A DNA stretch of 64,000 nucleotides from Bacteroidia bacterium (GTDB lineage Bacteria > Bacteroidota > Bacteroidia > B-17B0 > Aurantibacillaceae), in NCBI GenBank assembly GCA_026003255.1, contig BPGX01000001.1, positions 62,001 through 126,000 on the forward strand, given 5' to 3'. The notes beneath the pieces were generated by a model that was given only the letters and a program-made list of their open reading frames with translations, was not told the origin of the DNA and searched no databases. Both the position numbers and the translations under genes were made by a program. This document shows positions 52,086-61,130 of this stretch, piece after piece; the stretch's first letter is position 1; each line of letters opens with the position of its first letter.

Positions 52086-53147
52086 ATGTCGCACTTTTAT
52101 CCATTAAAAGTAAAAAATATTGAAAAAGTTTCCAAAGATGCAGTAGCTATTACATTTGATGTTCCACTTCAATATGTTTCTCAATTTCGTTTCAAACAAG
52201 GTCAATTTATCACCTTAAAAATTAATATCAATGGAGAAAATGTTATTCGTTCATATAGTATTTGTACCAGTCCTTATTATGAAAAGGAATTAAAAGTTGC
52301 AGTCAAAGAAGTGCCTAATGGCAAAATGTCGACTTACATCAATCGTCAACTTAAAGTAGGCGAAACAATTGAAGTAATGCCACCTTCCGGAAAGTTTTAT
52401 ACAGAACTTAATTCTTCGCATGCAAAAAAGTATATTTTATGGGCTGGAGGAAGTGGTATTACTCCTATGATGAGCATTCTTAAAAGTGTTTTGTTTATAG
52501 AAAAACAAAGCCAAATAATTTTATTTTATGCTAATAGAGAACCAGATAATGTGATATTTAAAAATGAAGTTGATCAATTAACCCAATCTAATCCAAACTT
52601 AAAAACAATTTATATTTTTGATAATCCGCCAGCCAATTATCCAGAGGAACAATCAGGGTTACTGAATGAGGATAAAATCCATATATTATTAAAAAAATAC
52701 GAAGGATTAAATGCAGATGAACATTTTATTTGTGGACCCACACCCATGATGCAACTTATTGAAAATACACTCAAAAAATTAAATGTACCAGATGAAAAAA
52801 TACACATAGAATATTTTACAGCAGTTGAATCAGATAATAATACAAATGTATTTGGAGAAGGCATTGAATCTGAAGTAACAGTTATTTTGTATGGTATTGA
52901 AACGACCTTTAAACTTAATTCAAATGGCATTAATATTTTAGATGCTGCTATTCAAAACGGAGTCGATGCGCCATTTAGTTGTAAAGGCGGCGTGTGCAGC
53001 ACCTGTAGAGCGAAAATAATTGAAGGAAAAGCAAGAATGACGGTTAATTATGCACTTACTGAACAGGAAGTAGCAGACGGCTATATACTTACCTGTCAGG
53101 CGCACCCAGAAAGCGAACGTTTGATTATTGATTATGATGCATTGTAG
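52086..53147 (+). CDS. PaaE-like ferredoxin reductase with 2Fe-2S domain
   Basis: 353 residues. An FAD-binding domain has IRSYSICTSP (about residues 57-66) and an NAD(P)H-binding domain has GGSGITPMMSI (about 122) and HFICGPTPMM. A C-terminal plant-type 2Fe-2S ferredoxin domain has CKGGVCSTC and a fourth Cys in LTCQAHP. This is the layout of PaaE/PaaK-type reductases that feed electrons to ring-hydroxylating or other oxygenases, but no such oxygenase is adjacent, so the partner is unknown. lptB follows 6 bases after the stop. Confidence 0.88.
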   Translation: MSHFYPLKVKNIEKVSKDAVAITFDVPLQYVSQFRFKQGQFITLKININGENVIRSYSICTSPYYEKELKVAVKEVPNGKMSTYINRQLKVGETIEVMPPSGKFYTELNSSHAKKYILWAGGSGITPMMSILKSVLFIEKQSQIILFYANREPDNVIFKNEVDQLTQSNPNLKTIYIFDNPPANYPEEQSGLLNEDKIHILLKKYEGLNADEHFICGPTPMMQLIENTLKKLNVPDEKIHIEYFTAVESDNNTNVFGEGIESEVTVILYGIETTFKLNSNGINILDAAIQNGVDAPFSCKGGVCSTCRAKIIEGKARMTVNYALTEQEVADGYILTCQAHPESERLIIDYDAL

Positions 53148-53153
53148 AAAATT

Positions 53154-53879
53154 ATGAAATTACATACTGATAAAATAACTAAAAAGTATAGAAACAGAAT
53201 TGTTGCAAACGAAGTATGCATTGAAGTCAATCAGGGAGAAATAGTAGGGTTATTAGGTCCAAATGGTGCAGGTAAAACGACGTCTTTTTACATGATTGTT
53301 GGGATGATTAGACCGAATAGTGGTAGAATTTTTTTAGATGATAAAGATATTACTCCTTTACCAATGTATAAAAGAGCACAATTAGGGATTGCTTATTTAC
53401 CTCAGGAAGCATCCGTATTTAGGAAACTATCGGTAGAAGATAATATACTTTCAATCCTTGAAATGACGGGGTTATCCAAAGATGAACAAAAACAACGATT
53501 AGAAGAATTATTGAGTGAATTTAATTTGCATCATGTTCGAAAAAATTTAGGTGACCAATTATCTGGCGGAGAAAGACGAAGGACTGAGATTGCAAGAGCA
53601 TTGGCTACAAAGCCAAAGTTTATTTTATTGGATGAACCCTTCGCTGGTGTAGATCCTATTGCCGTTGAAGATATTCAAACGGTTGTGAAAAAATTAAAGG
53701 AAAAGAATATTGGTGTTTTAATCACGGATCATAATGTTCATGAAACTTTAAGTATAACAGACAGAGCGTATTTGCTGTATTCTGGAAAAGTTATAAAGTC
53801 AGGTACAGCAGAAGATTTGGCCAATGATGAAATGGTAAGAAAAGTATATCTTGGACAAAATTTTGAGTTAAGAAGGTAA
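53154..53879 (+). CDS. lptB: LPS export ABC transporter ATP-binding protein
   Basis: 241 residues. The ABC ATPase motifs are [17 protein letters not shown] (Walker A), a Q-loop in LPQEASVF, the signature [15 protein letters not shown], Walker [14 protein letters not shown] and the switch His in [29 protein letters not shown] and [13 protein letters not shown] are LptB hallmarks. With LptFG it powers lipopolysaccharide extraction from the inner membrane. It is probably co-transcribed with the PaaE-like gene. The FKBP gene on the other strand ends 6 bases away. Confidence 0.95.
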   Translation: MKLHTDKITKKYRNRIVANEVCIEVNQGEIVGLLGPNGAGKTTSFYMIVGMIRPNSGRIFLDDKDITPLPMYKRAQLGIAYLPQEASVFRKLSVEDNILSILEMTGLSKDEQKQRLEELLSEFNLHHVRKNLGDQLSGGERRRTEIARALATKPKFILLDEPFAGVDPIAVEDIQTVVKKLKEKNIGVLITDHNVHETLSITDRAYLLYSGKVIKSGTAEDLANDEMVRKVYLGQNFELRR

Positions 53880-53885
53880 AAGTGA

Positions 53886-54569
53886 TTACTTTCTCTTAAA
53901 AATCTCAACCTTATATAAGATAGGAGATTGAGGGGGTATTTTTGACAAATCGCCTAATAAACCATGTGCTAAATGTGAAGGTATTAATATATACGCTTTA
54001 TCGCCATAGTGAAGATAAGGCATTACTTTATGAATTCCGCTTTCAATATGTTCGCCTCCAACTATAAAAGTTTTAGTTTTACCTTCGTCTGTATAACAAA
54101 TAGTTCCATCTAATAATGAGATAGTATAATTCATTGTTATTTCATCACCATCCTTTATTTTACTTTGTCCTTTAATGGAATCATAAATATAATATCGTAC
54201 GCCAAAATTTGTCCGCACAAAAGGCATCTGGTGTGTTTTTTCAAAGAAATCCATCTCATCTATTTCTTTTTGAATAACACGTTGATTGGCATATTCAAAT
54301 TGTCTTTTTAATTTTTCTCTATCAATTTTTCTAATACGTGGCTTAATTTCTTCTTCATTATTACATTGACTGAAACCTAATAAAATAAAGAACGAAAGAA
54401 TATTTAATACCGCATTTTTAATGGGTAATACAAGTATAGAAAATTTTATTGAACAGATGGTAATATCAAAGCATTTTTCTTTGCTTTCTTTGTTTTTAAA
54501 TGTATTTTTTAATTGTAAAATGACATGAACCCTTTTTTTAAAGGTGTTGTTTTTATAACAGTTATTCAT
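53886..54569 (-). CDS. FKBP-type peptidyl-prolyl isomerase lipoprotein (GldI-like)
   Basis: 227 residues if started at ATG 54569. The C-terminal part is an FKBP domain: ITMNYTISLLDGTICYTDE, ESGIHKVMPYLHYGDKAYILIPSHLAHG and ILYKVEIFKR. A lipoprotein signal (LNILSFFILLGFSQC) lies at residues 53-69, so about 50 residues precede it, which is abnormal for a signal peptide. ATG 54569 overlaps the queG stop as ATGA and suggests coupling. A start at ATT 54422 would give a normal signal peptide but a rare start codon. It resembles GldI-type periplasmic isomerases, and gliding involvement is not shown. Confidence 0.8.
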   Translation of the reverse strand: MNNCYKNNTFKKRVHVILQLKNTFKNKESKEKCFDITICSIKFSILVLPIKNAVLNILSFFILLGFSQCNNEEEIKPRIRKIDREKLKRQFEYANQRVIQKEIDEMDFFEKTHQMPFVRTNFGVRYYIYDSIKGQSKIKDGDEITMNYTISLLDGTICYTDEGKTKTFIVGGEHIESGIHKVMPYLHYGDKAYILIPSHLAHGLLGDLSKIPPQSPILYKVEIFKRK

Positions 54570-55492
54570 ATTTGAATAAATTTCAAATTTCTTTTAAATC
54601 CTTTGAATTTAGTGCGTTTGATGGGTGAGAATTTAAATAAAACTTTGAATTGTTCTTCTGTTAATTGTTCCCAATCTTTTTCAGAAAAGTTGAGAATTTC
54701 TTTATAAGGAGAAAGTTCCTGATGTTGGTGTGGTTTTGCAAAACGATTCCATGGGCATACGTCCATACATATATCACATCCAAAAATCCAATTATCCATT
54801 TTGCCTTTGAATTCAGTTGGAATAAGTTCGTCCTTTAATTCTATGGTGAGATACGAGATACATTTAGAAGCATCCACCACATAAGGTTGAATAATGGCAT
54901 TCGTAGGACACGCATCAATACATTTTGTGCAAGTGCCACAGTAATCTTTTATTTCATTGTCGGGATTTAATTCTAAATCGGTAACCAATTCTGCAATAAA
55001 ATAGTAAGATCCTTTTTGTTTGATAATTAAATTAGAATGTTTCCCTATCCAACCTAATCCACTTTTTTTAGCCCATGTTTTTTCTAATATTGGTGCGCTA
55101 TCTACGCAGGCACGAGCATTAAAATCGCCAATTTTGTTTTTTAGTTCATTGTAAAATTCTAATAATTTTTCTTTTAATATCAAGTGGTAATCTTTCCCAT
55201 ACGCATATTTGGAAATTTTTGGTGCATTGGGATTTTGTTGTTGAGAAGGGAAATAGTTGTATAATACAACGATGATGGATTTTGCATTAGGTAATAGTAG
55301 TTCTGGGTTGGTGCGGATATCAAAGTATTTTTCCATGTAGTACATTTTTCCATGGAAGCCATTTTTAATCCAAATTTCTAACCTTTTTGCTTCTTCAGAT
55401 AGTGGTTCTGCTTTTGCGATGCCACAAGCATCAAAACCTAATTTTTGGGCGGTTTCTTTTACAATTTGAGAATGTTTTGTGACGAGTAACAT
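54566..55492 (-). CDS. queG: epoxyqueuosine reductase
   Basis: 308 residues. The N-terminal cobalamin-binding region includes FDACGIAKAEPL and MYYMEKYFDIRTNPELLLPNAKSIIVVLYNY. Two 4Fe-4S clusters are bound by CGTCTKCIDACPTNAI and CDICMDVCPWN. The enzyme converts epoxyqueuosine to queuosine at tRNA position 34. Length and motif order match QueG, without the C-terminal HEAT repeats of some longer forms. It lies 8 bases after the histidine kinase gene and overlaps the FKBP start by 4 bases. Confidence 0.95.
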   Translation of the reverse strand: MLLVTKHSQIVKETAQKLGFDACGIAKAEPLSEEAKRLEIWIKNGFHGKMYYMEKYFDIRTNPELLLPNAKSIIVVLYNYFPSQQQNPNAPKISKYAYGKDYHLILKEKLLEFYNELKNKIGDFNARACVDSAPILEKTWAKKSGLGWIGKHSNLIIKQKGSYYFIAELVTDLELNPDNEIKDYCGTCTKCIDACPTNAIIQPYVVDASKCISYLTIELKDELIPTEFKGKMDNWIFGCDICMDVCPWNRFAKPHQHQELSPYKEILNFSEKDWEQLTEEQFKVLFKFSPIKRTKFKGFKRNLKFIQI

Positions 55493-55500
55493 TGATGGCT

Positions 55501-57018
55501 TTAATCTTTCAATTTGTTCAAAATTATCCTAATACAAGTGCCTTTGTCAGGTTCACTATGGTGTACATAAATTTTACCTTTATGATATTCTTCAATAATT
55601 CGTTTGCTTAAAGAAAGTCCTAATCCCCAACCACGTTTTTTAGTTGTGAAACCGGGTTTAAAGATGGTTTTATGTAAATGCTTTGGAATGCCTTTTCCGG
55701 TGTCAATGACATCAATGAAAAGTTGGGATGTGCTTAATGTTCCTGTTTTGATGATGATAGTGCCTTTCCCGTCCATGGTGTCTACTGCGTTTTTGATGAG
55801 GTTTTCTAATACCCATTCTATCAGTGTTTTAGAGACACGCGCTTGCAATTCTTGATTAAATGGAATGAATTGAATTTTTATGTTTTTAGACAATCGGGAT
55901 TGTAGATAGGAGATGATATTTTCAATGAGTGGATGGATATTTTGTGGCTTGAGTTCTGGTTCAGATCCAATTTTTGAAAAGCGTTCAGAGATGATGTTTA
56001 ATCGTTCGATGTCCTTTTCGATTTCTGGTAGCACAGAATTATCAGGGATTTCGGACTTTAAAACTTCTAACCATGCTTTAAGAGCAGAAATGGGTGTGCC
56101 TAATTGATGGGCGGTTTCTTTGCTTAAACCAATCCAGATTAAGTCCTGTTCAGTTTTTCTTGCCCAACTGAAAAGTATGTAAGAAAATAATACAAATGCT
56201 GAAATGATGACCCATTGAATATAAGGGTAGTAACGAAGTTTAGTAATAATGGGCGATTCTGCGTAATAAATATATCCTTTCTGATTATTGCCAATATCAA
56301 TTTCGACAGGAGTATTTTGTTTAGATAAAAACTGTATTTGTTGTTTTAATTTTTCAAGTGTATTTAATTGTGAAGTATCAATGTTCCCGGCAGCAATTAT
56401 TTTATCTTTGTTAGTATTGACGTAGATTACAGGCACATTGAGTGAATTGGTAACAATATCATTAATAAAAGAATGTACAATGCTATCAAATACCAGATGA
56501 ATGTTTTCTAATAAACGGCTGTCTTTGTAGTATAAAAAATTCTTTTTATTACCATAAACATTTATGACTAATGGTTCTGCGTTTTTTTTCATTAGTTGCA
56601 ATATGCTATCGGCTTTATAAGCATCTTGCATGATTGAAGAGTCAATATTTCTGAAAGTGGTGATATTTCCTTTTTCATCGGTAAGAATAACAGGAACCGT
56701 GGTGTTATTTTTTAATACATCTAAAATAAAGGGAATATCTTCTGGTGCGGCTTTTATGAGTTGTTGAGTGGCTTTTGCATATAGTTCGGCTTTTTTTCTT
56801 TCTTCATCTTTTAATGCTTCGAAAAGTTCGGAAGTGATTTTTACTAGACGAGCTCTTTTTTGAACAGCATTTGCCCAGAGTTGTATTTTATTACGTTCTT
56901 CATTAGAGATGTTTTTTATAAGTTGATTGGTAAAATACAAAGAAATGCCCATTATGATAATTGCAGCAATGGCTAAAATCCACTTGAAAGTTTGTTTTTG
57001 AGTATAATGTTGTTGCAT
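55501..57018 (-). CDS. membrane sensor histidine kinase
   Basis: 505 residues. Membrane segments at about 13-30 and 270-290 bracket a periplasmic sensor domain of about 240 residues. The H-box is KETAHQLGTPISALKAW, and the ATPase domain has ENLIKNAVDTM (N-box), DTGKGIPKHL (G1) and KRGWGLGLSLSKRIIEE (G2). No receiver domain or response regulator gene is adjacent, so it is an orphan kinase here. The start overlaps the mltG stop by 1 base (TAATG), so the two are translationally coupled. The stimulus is unknown. Confidence 0.93.
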   Translation of the reverse strand: MQQHYTQKQTFKWILAIAAIIIMGISLYFTNQLIKNISNEERNKIQLWANAVQKRARLVKITSELFEALKDEERKKAELYAKATQQLIKAAPEDIPFILDVLKNNTTVPVILTDEKGNITTFRNIDSSIMQDAYKADSILQLMKKNAEPLVINVYGNKKNFLYYKDSRLLENIHLVFDSIVHSFINDIVTNSLNVPVIYVNTNKDKIIAAGNIDTSQLNTLEKLKQQIQFLSKQNTPVEIDIGNNQKGYIYYAESPIITKLRYYPYIQWVIISAFVLFSYILFSWARKTEQDLIWIGLSKETAHQLGTPISALKAWLEVLKSEIPDNSVLPEIEKDIERLNIISERFSKIGSEPELKPQNIHPLIENIISYLQSRLSKNIKIQFIPFNQELQARVSKTLIEWVLENLIKNAVDTMDGKGTIIIKTGTLSTSQLFIDVIDTGKGIPKHLHKTIFKPGFTTKKRGWGLGLSLSKRIIEEYHKGKIYVHHSEPDKGTCIRIILNKLKD

Positions 57019-58031
57019 TATTTGATGTTCAATTCATTTAATTTTTGCTGGTATTGACGTGCGTATTTCAGGTGTTGCTGAAAGGTTTCGGAATAATTAG
57101 AATAGCCGTTCAATTCAGGTTTTGCACAAAAGTAAAGATAATTATGAGATTCAAAGTTTAAAACAGCATCTAATGCTTGAATACTCACAGCGCCTAATGT
57201 GGTAGGTGGTAATCCTTTGAATTTATAAGTATTGTAGGGTGAATTATTTTCTTTATCAGAATTATACACACGATTGGCATCCATTTTGTGGTGAAGATAT
57301 TTCAAGGTTGGGTCGGCTTGTAAGGGCATTTGTTTCTTTAAGCGGTTTAAGTAAACGCCGGCGATTTTTCTTTGTTCGGAGAAGATGTGGCTTTCGTGTT
57401 GGACAATTGAAGCCAGAATCATGGCTTCTTTTTGAGTGAGCGTTGTTTTTCTCAAAAGTTGCAGTCGTTGAGAGTTCCAGATTTTGTGATAATAGTTGAG
57501 TATGCTATCTAAAATAGAATTGGCATCAATAGCCCAATTGACTTTGTAAGATTTGATGAATAAATAGTTTAGCCACTCCTTATCCTTAATAGAAGGGTAT
57601 TCATGAATTGCACGAATAATATCCTCTTTTTGTATCATGAGTTTGTTATCAATGGCGTTGATAAAATCATCTAAATAAAAAATGTTTGCATGTATGTTAA
57701 TAGTTACTTTTTCGTCTTGTTGGTTTTTGAAAAGGCGAATTATGGCGGGTAATGTCATATTGCTTGTGATGCGGTATTTGCCGGGTTTTAAATTTTTAAG
57801 ATGCATTTGTTTGGCTAATAAATGAAAAGCGAATTTGTGAGCGATAATTCTTTTACGTTCTAATGTATCAGCCAATTGTTGAAGATTCATAGTTGGATAA
57901 ACATATACAAATGTATATTTCTGGATATTAGGTTTTGATGTGTATATTTTGTAAATGTAAAATGTTATTATAGATAAAAAGATGATGGTGGTCAGAAGGA
58001 AGTATCTAAAAGTAGAAGAAGTTTTTGCCAT
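57018..58031 (-). CDS. mltG: endolytic murein transglycosylase MltG
   Basis: 337 residues. An N-terminal membrane anchor (about 10-28) precedes a LysM-like region and the YceG domain. Domain markers are ILASIVQHESHIFSEQRKIAGVYLNRLKKQMPLQADPTLKYL and PYNTYKFKGLPPTTLGAVSIQALDA. MltG cuts nascent glycan strands and sets their length. In most homologues I recall, the first segment reads SIVExE; here it is SIVQHE, so one of the two conserved Glu residues is Gln. The gene follows the cytochrome gene after 3 bases and overlaps the kinase by 1. Confidence 0.9.
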   Translation of the reverse strand: MAKTSSTFRYFLLTTIIFLSIITFYIYKIYTSKPNIQKYTFVYVYPTMNLQQLADTLERKRIIAHKFAFHLLAKQMHLKNLKPGKYRITSNMTLPAIIRLFKNQQDEKVTINIHANIFYLDDFINAIDNKLMIQKEDIIRAIHEYPSIKDKEWLNYLFIKSYKVNWAIDANSILDSILNYYHKIWNSQRLQLLRKTTLTQKEAMILASIVQHESHIFSEQRKIAGVYLNRLKKQMPLQADPTLKYLHHKMDANRVYNSDKENNSPYNTYKFKGLPPTTLGAVSIQALDAVLNFESHNYLYFCAKPELNGYSNYSETFQQHLKYARQYQQKLNELNIK

Positions 58032-58034
58032 TTA

Positions 58035-60053
58035 TTATAAGGTATTTAATAATTGTTTTATTTGAAAATTGTTAGGATTGATTTTGAGGATGTGTTTTGC
58101 AGTTTTTTGGGCATTGATTTTATCGTTGGTTTGCAAATAATAGTTTAGCAAGTTTAATAAAAGCATTTCATTATCCCGGTCGAATTTTAAGCCATTATTT
58201 AGATAGTAATAAGCGCTATCCATTTGATGTAGTTGTAATTTCATGAAACCAAGATTGGAATAGGCCTGTACAAACATGGGATTTTCTTTAATTATAAATA
58301 ACCAGTTTTTGTAAGCTTCTTGGGGTTTTGCATTTTGCATTTGTGTAACAGCCAGTTTGTTTCTAAATTCTAAAATATATGGTGCCAATTTTACAGCATT
58401 GGAATAAAGGAGTTCAGCATATTTAGTATTTCCTATAAGATATTCTACTTCGCCTAATCGATAAGATGTCCATGCATCGGTATTATTCAGGTCTTGTTTT
58501 GATAAAATTTTAAGAAGGTATTGTACTCCAAGTGTTTGAATGATTTGGTCAATTTTAATGTATTGATTTTTTAGGAATAATAAATGTATATATGTATGTA
58601 GATATTTTTGTATATCTTTTTGAGAAGTTATATTTAATATATTTTCTGCGCTGTCTAAGTAGTAAGGAAAGGGATCAAATTTTTCATACTGATAAATATA
58701 TGCTTTTGCTTTTGTTTCTGGCGATGGGTGTGAATCATTGATACATACCAATCCTAAAAATTGATGATTATTAATATAAGTTTTGTTATGTTTTTCAGGT
58801 ATGCGAATAAAATGGTCGTGGATAGTAACGTGTGGAATGTCTTTTGAACCAGAAATTGGCATGTGGCAGGTAATACAATTGGCTTTAATAGTGTTTTTTT
58901 TCTTTTGTGCTGTTAGAAATTCTTTTGATGTGCAAGTCTTTGAGCTTATGCCATTACCATCAGGATTATGACAAGATATGCAAGTATTGATAAATTTTTC
59001 CTGTTGTGTTTCTTTTACAGAAATATGTGGATTGTGGCAAGTTATGCAGGTTAATGCGTTTTGATAAGGTTTCAAAGTATTGACAGATTTATTTTTTTTC
59101 AGAGATTGAATAAAGCATTGGCTTTGTTTTAATCTATCGGCATGAGAAGCCATGATAAAGTTATCTTTTGAATCCGTATAACGAGGAAGGAACACTTGAA
59201 TGAAGTTACTTAATTTCATTCCGGGTTTGAAGTCATAAAAAGTAGAGTTATTGACAAGAACTGCATTTCCTTGCAGATGACAACGCATGCAAATATCAAA
59301 TTGTCGGTCAATTGGGAGTTTAGCCGGATTGACGATAGAATAATCAATATACTTTGATGTATCGGTAATTTCTCCACGGCGAATTTTATTGACATGAATG
59401 CTGCCGGGTCCGTGGCATCTTTCGCAATCAATGCCGGTTGGTACATAGGTATATTTGTTTTCAGAGCCCATAACGAATTCAGGGTAAGCATTATGGCAGG
59501 TAATACATTCCAGGCCAATTTTTCTTGAGAAACGGGTATTATTACCGTTTTCAAAGCCGGGTGGAAAATCCCAGATTTTCTTTTGTGTATAGAATGTCAT
59601 GGGGGCTTGATATAAATAACCATTTATGTTATATATATGAGAATTGGTATGATGACCCGAACCAACAATATAATCTATTTTTTTGATCATCATGAAGATG
59701 GTGTCTTTTTTGTCTAATCGATATTCTTTAATGTGAATAGTATCGTGAATAAGCAGAGCTTGATAGTGTAGGTTTTTGAGCTTATCATAAAATGAAGAGT
59801 TCTCAAAAATAGCAGAAGAGTTTTGTCGGGTAGCATATTTCCATGATTTTCCCATTCCAGTATGAATGAAATGATTATAGATGTTTTGATGACAAAGCAT
59901 GCAGGTTTGTTTGCCTACGTATTTAGCGCTGTCTGAATGATTGAGATAAGTTGTATGATTAGAAAGTGTGGATGTGATATTAGAACTATTTTTTTCAAAA
60001 TTACAAGAGAAAATAAGAGGCAGTGTTAATAAAGATAGAATGTAACGAAACAC
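58035..60053 (-). CDS. seven-heme c-type cytochrome lipoprotein with TPRs
   Basis: 672 residues from a GTG start. A lipobox LPLIFSC (Cys17) suggests a lipid-anchored protein. Seven CXXCH heme sites occur at about residues 51, 183, 210, 255, 336, 358 and 393 (CMLCH, CITCH, CERCH, CMRCH, CITCH, CISCH, CITCH). After residue 480 the protein is a TPR array (NKLAVTQMQNAKPQEAYKNWLFIIKENPMFVQAYSNLGF and later repeats). The layout is like cytochrome c554-type multihaem proteins fused to TPRs that are common in Bacteroidota; the electron acceptor is unknown. A TATTTTTA box lies 17 bases upstream. It opens the operon that runs to the FKBP gene. Confidence 0.88.
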   Translation of the reverse strand: MFRYILSLLTLPLIFSCNFEKNSSNITSTLSNHTTYLNHSDSAKYVGKQTCMLCHQNIYNHFIHTGMGKSWKYATRQNSSAIFENSSFYDKLKNLHYQALLIHDTIHIKEYRLDKKDTIFMMIKKIDYIVGSGHHTNSHIYNINGYLYQAPMTFYTQKKIWDFPPGFENGNNTRFSRKIGLECITCHNAYPEFVMGSENKYTYVPTGIDCERCHGPGSIHVNKIRRGEITDTSKYIDYSIVNPAKLPIDRQFDICMRCHLQGNAVLVNNSTFYDFKPGMKLSNFIQVFLPRYTDSKDNFIMASHADRLKQSQCFIQSLKKNKSVNTLKPYQNALTCITCHNPHISVKETQQEKFINTCISCHNPDGNGISSKTCTSKEFLTAQKKKNTIKANCITCHMPISGSKDIPHVTIHDHFIRIPEKHNKTYINNHQFLGLVCINDSHPSPETKAKAYIYQYEKFDPFPYYLDSAENILNITSQKDIQKYLHTYIHLLFLKNQYIKIDQIIQTLGVQYLLKILSKQDLNNTDAWTSYRLGEVEYLIGNTKYAELLYSNAVKLAPYILEFRNKLAVTQMQNAKPQEAYKNWLFIIKENPMFVQAYSNLGFMKLQLHQMDSAYYYLNNGLKFDRDNEMLLLNLLNYYLQTNDKINAQKTAKHILKINPNNFQIKQLLNTL

Positions 60054-60070
60054 AAGGATATTTTAGGGGA

Positions 60071-60078
60071 TAAAAATA
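60071..60078 (-). promoter_or_regulatory. putative -7 box (TATTTTTA) of the cytochrome operon
   Basis: One mismatch to TAnnTTTG (final G to A), 17 bases before the GTG at 60053 on the minus strand. Confidence 0.4.
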
Positions 60079-60127
60079 CTGAAAAGCATTATGTTATACT
60101 TGTTTAGAAACAATGAATATTTTTTTG

Positions 60128-60135
60128 TATTATTG
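60128..60135 (+). promoter_or_regulatory. putative -7 box (TATTATTG) of the universal stress gene
   Basis: One mismatch to TAnnTTTG, 15 bases before ATG 60151. It lies within the longer frame from 60091, which supports the shorter start. Confidence 0.45.
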
Positions 60136-60150
60136 CAGAAAATTGAATGT

Positions 60151-61056
60151 ATGAAAACCTTTGAATGTAATAGAGTTTTGGCTTCAACCGATTTTTCAGA
60201 AACTTCCTTAAAGGCAGCCAGACAGGCCGCTTTTATAGCGCAGAAAAACAATGCGATTTTTCATCTTTTACATATTATAGATAAACATTATGAGTCGTTT
60301 AGCATAATAGATCCATTAATTTTTAACAAAACATTTTACGATAAATTTATTGAGAAAGCAACAGAAAAAATAAATCAAATTGCGGACGAATTTTCAAAAG
60401 AATATGGTATAAAAGTATACACGCATGTTACAGTAGGTTCTATTTCAGAGGAAATACTATCTGCTTCAAAGTCCTTACACATTGATCTTATAGTAATGGG
60501 TACACATGGATATAAGCCATTGGAAAGTTTGATAATAGGAAGTAATGCTTACAGAGTGCTTTCAAAATCGAAAAAGCCAGTTCTTGTATTGAGTGAAGAA
60601 GCTGAAAAATCAGCATTTTCAAAAATTTTGATGCCTATTAGTACCAGCGTGGTAAGTCGGTATAAAGTGGATTATACATTTTCAATGGCCAGAAAGTTTG
60701 GATCTGATGTTAGTACTTTGATTATAGTAGGTGAAGATGAACAAGATGAATTAGGTAAAATGAGAGTGGTATTAAAGCAGATAGAAAAAGAAGCAGAAAG
60801 ATACGGAGTGAATATGGAAAGTTTTATTAAAGACCATGTACAAAATGGGGTGAGAACTATTATAGATTTTGCGAAGGAAAATAAAAATGATTTAATTGTA
60901 TTGATGGATGAAGGTGATGCTCAGGAAACGGGAGTGTTTTTTAGCATAATGTCTCAACAGATTATTCATCAAGCGCCTGTTCCAGTGCTTTCAATTTATC
61001 CAGAACATATTGGAGTAGATCCTTCATCTGTGCTTTCAGGTGCGGCTGGTATTTAG
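60151..61056 (+). CDS. universal stress protein, two-domain
   Basis: 301 residues from ATG 60151. Two Usp domains are fused. The first has VLASTDFSETSLKAARQAAFIA and the ATP-binding GTHGYKPLESLIIGSNA (fits GX2GX9G(S/T)). The second begins near residue 155 (SKILMPISTSVVSRYKVDYTFSMARKFG) and lacks that glycine motif, having LIVLMDEGDAQETGVFFSIMS instead. It could therefore bind nucleotide in one half only. The role is stress resistance by unknown means. The frame is open 20 codons upstream, but a -7-like box lies there. It is divergent from the cytochrome operon. Confidence 0.88.
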   Translation: MKTFECNRVLASTDFSETSLKAARQAAFIAQKNNAIFHLLHIIDKHYESFSIIDPLIFNKTFYDKFIEKATEKINQIADEFSKEYGIKVYTHVTVGSISEEILSASKSLHIDLIVMGTHGYKPLESLIIGSNAYRVLSKSKKPVLVLSEEAEKSAFSKILMPISTSVVSRYKVDYTFSMARKFGSDVSTLIIVGEDEQDELGKMRVVLKQIEKEAERYGVNMESFIKDHVQNGVRTIIDFAKENKNDLIVLMDEGDAQETGVFFSIMSQQIIHQAPVPVLSIYPEHIGVDPSSVLSGAAGI

Positions 61057-61106
61057 GTAGTTTATTTTGTACTCTTTTATTTTAGATTTTATAGATTAGA
61101 TTTAAT

Positions 61107-61114
61107 TATATTTA
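61107..61114 (+). promoter_or_regulatory. putative -7 box (TATATTTA) for the gene at 61131
   Basis: One mismatch to TAnnTTTG, 16 bases before the ATG at 61131. Confidence 0.4.
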
Positions 61115-61130
61115 CAAAAAGTTTTTTATA

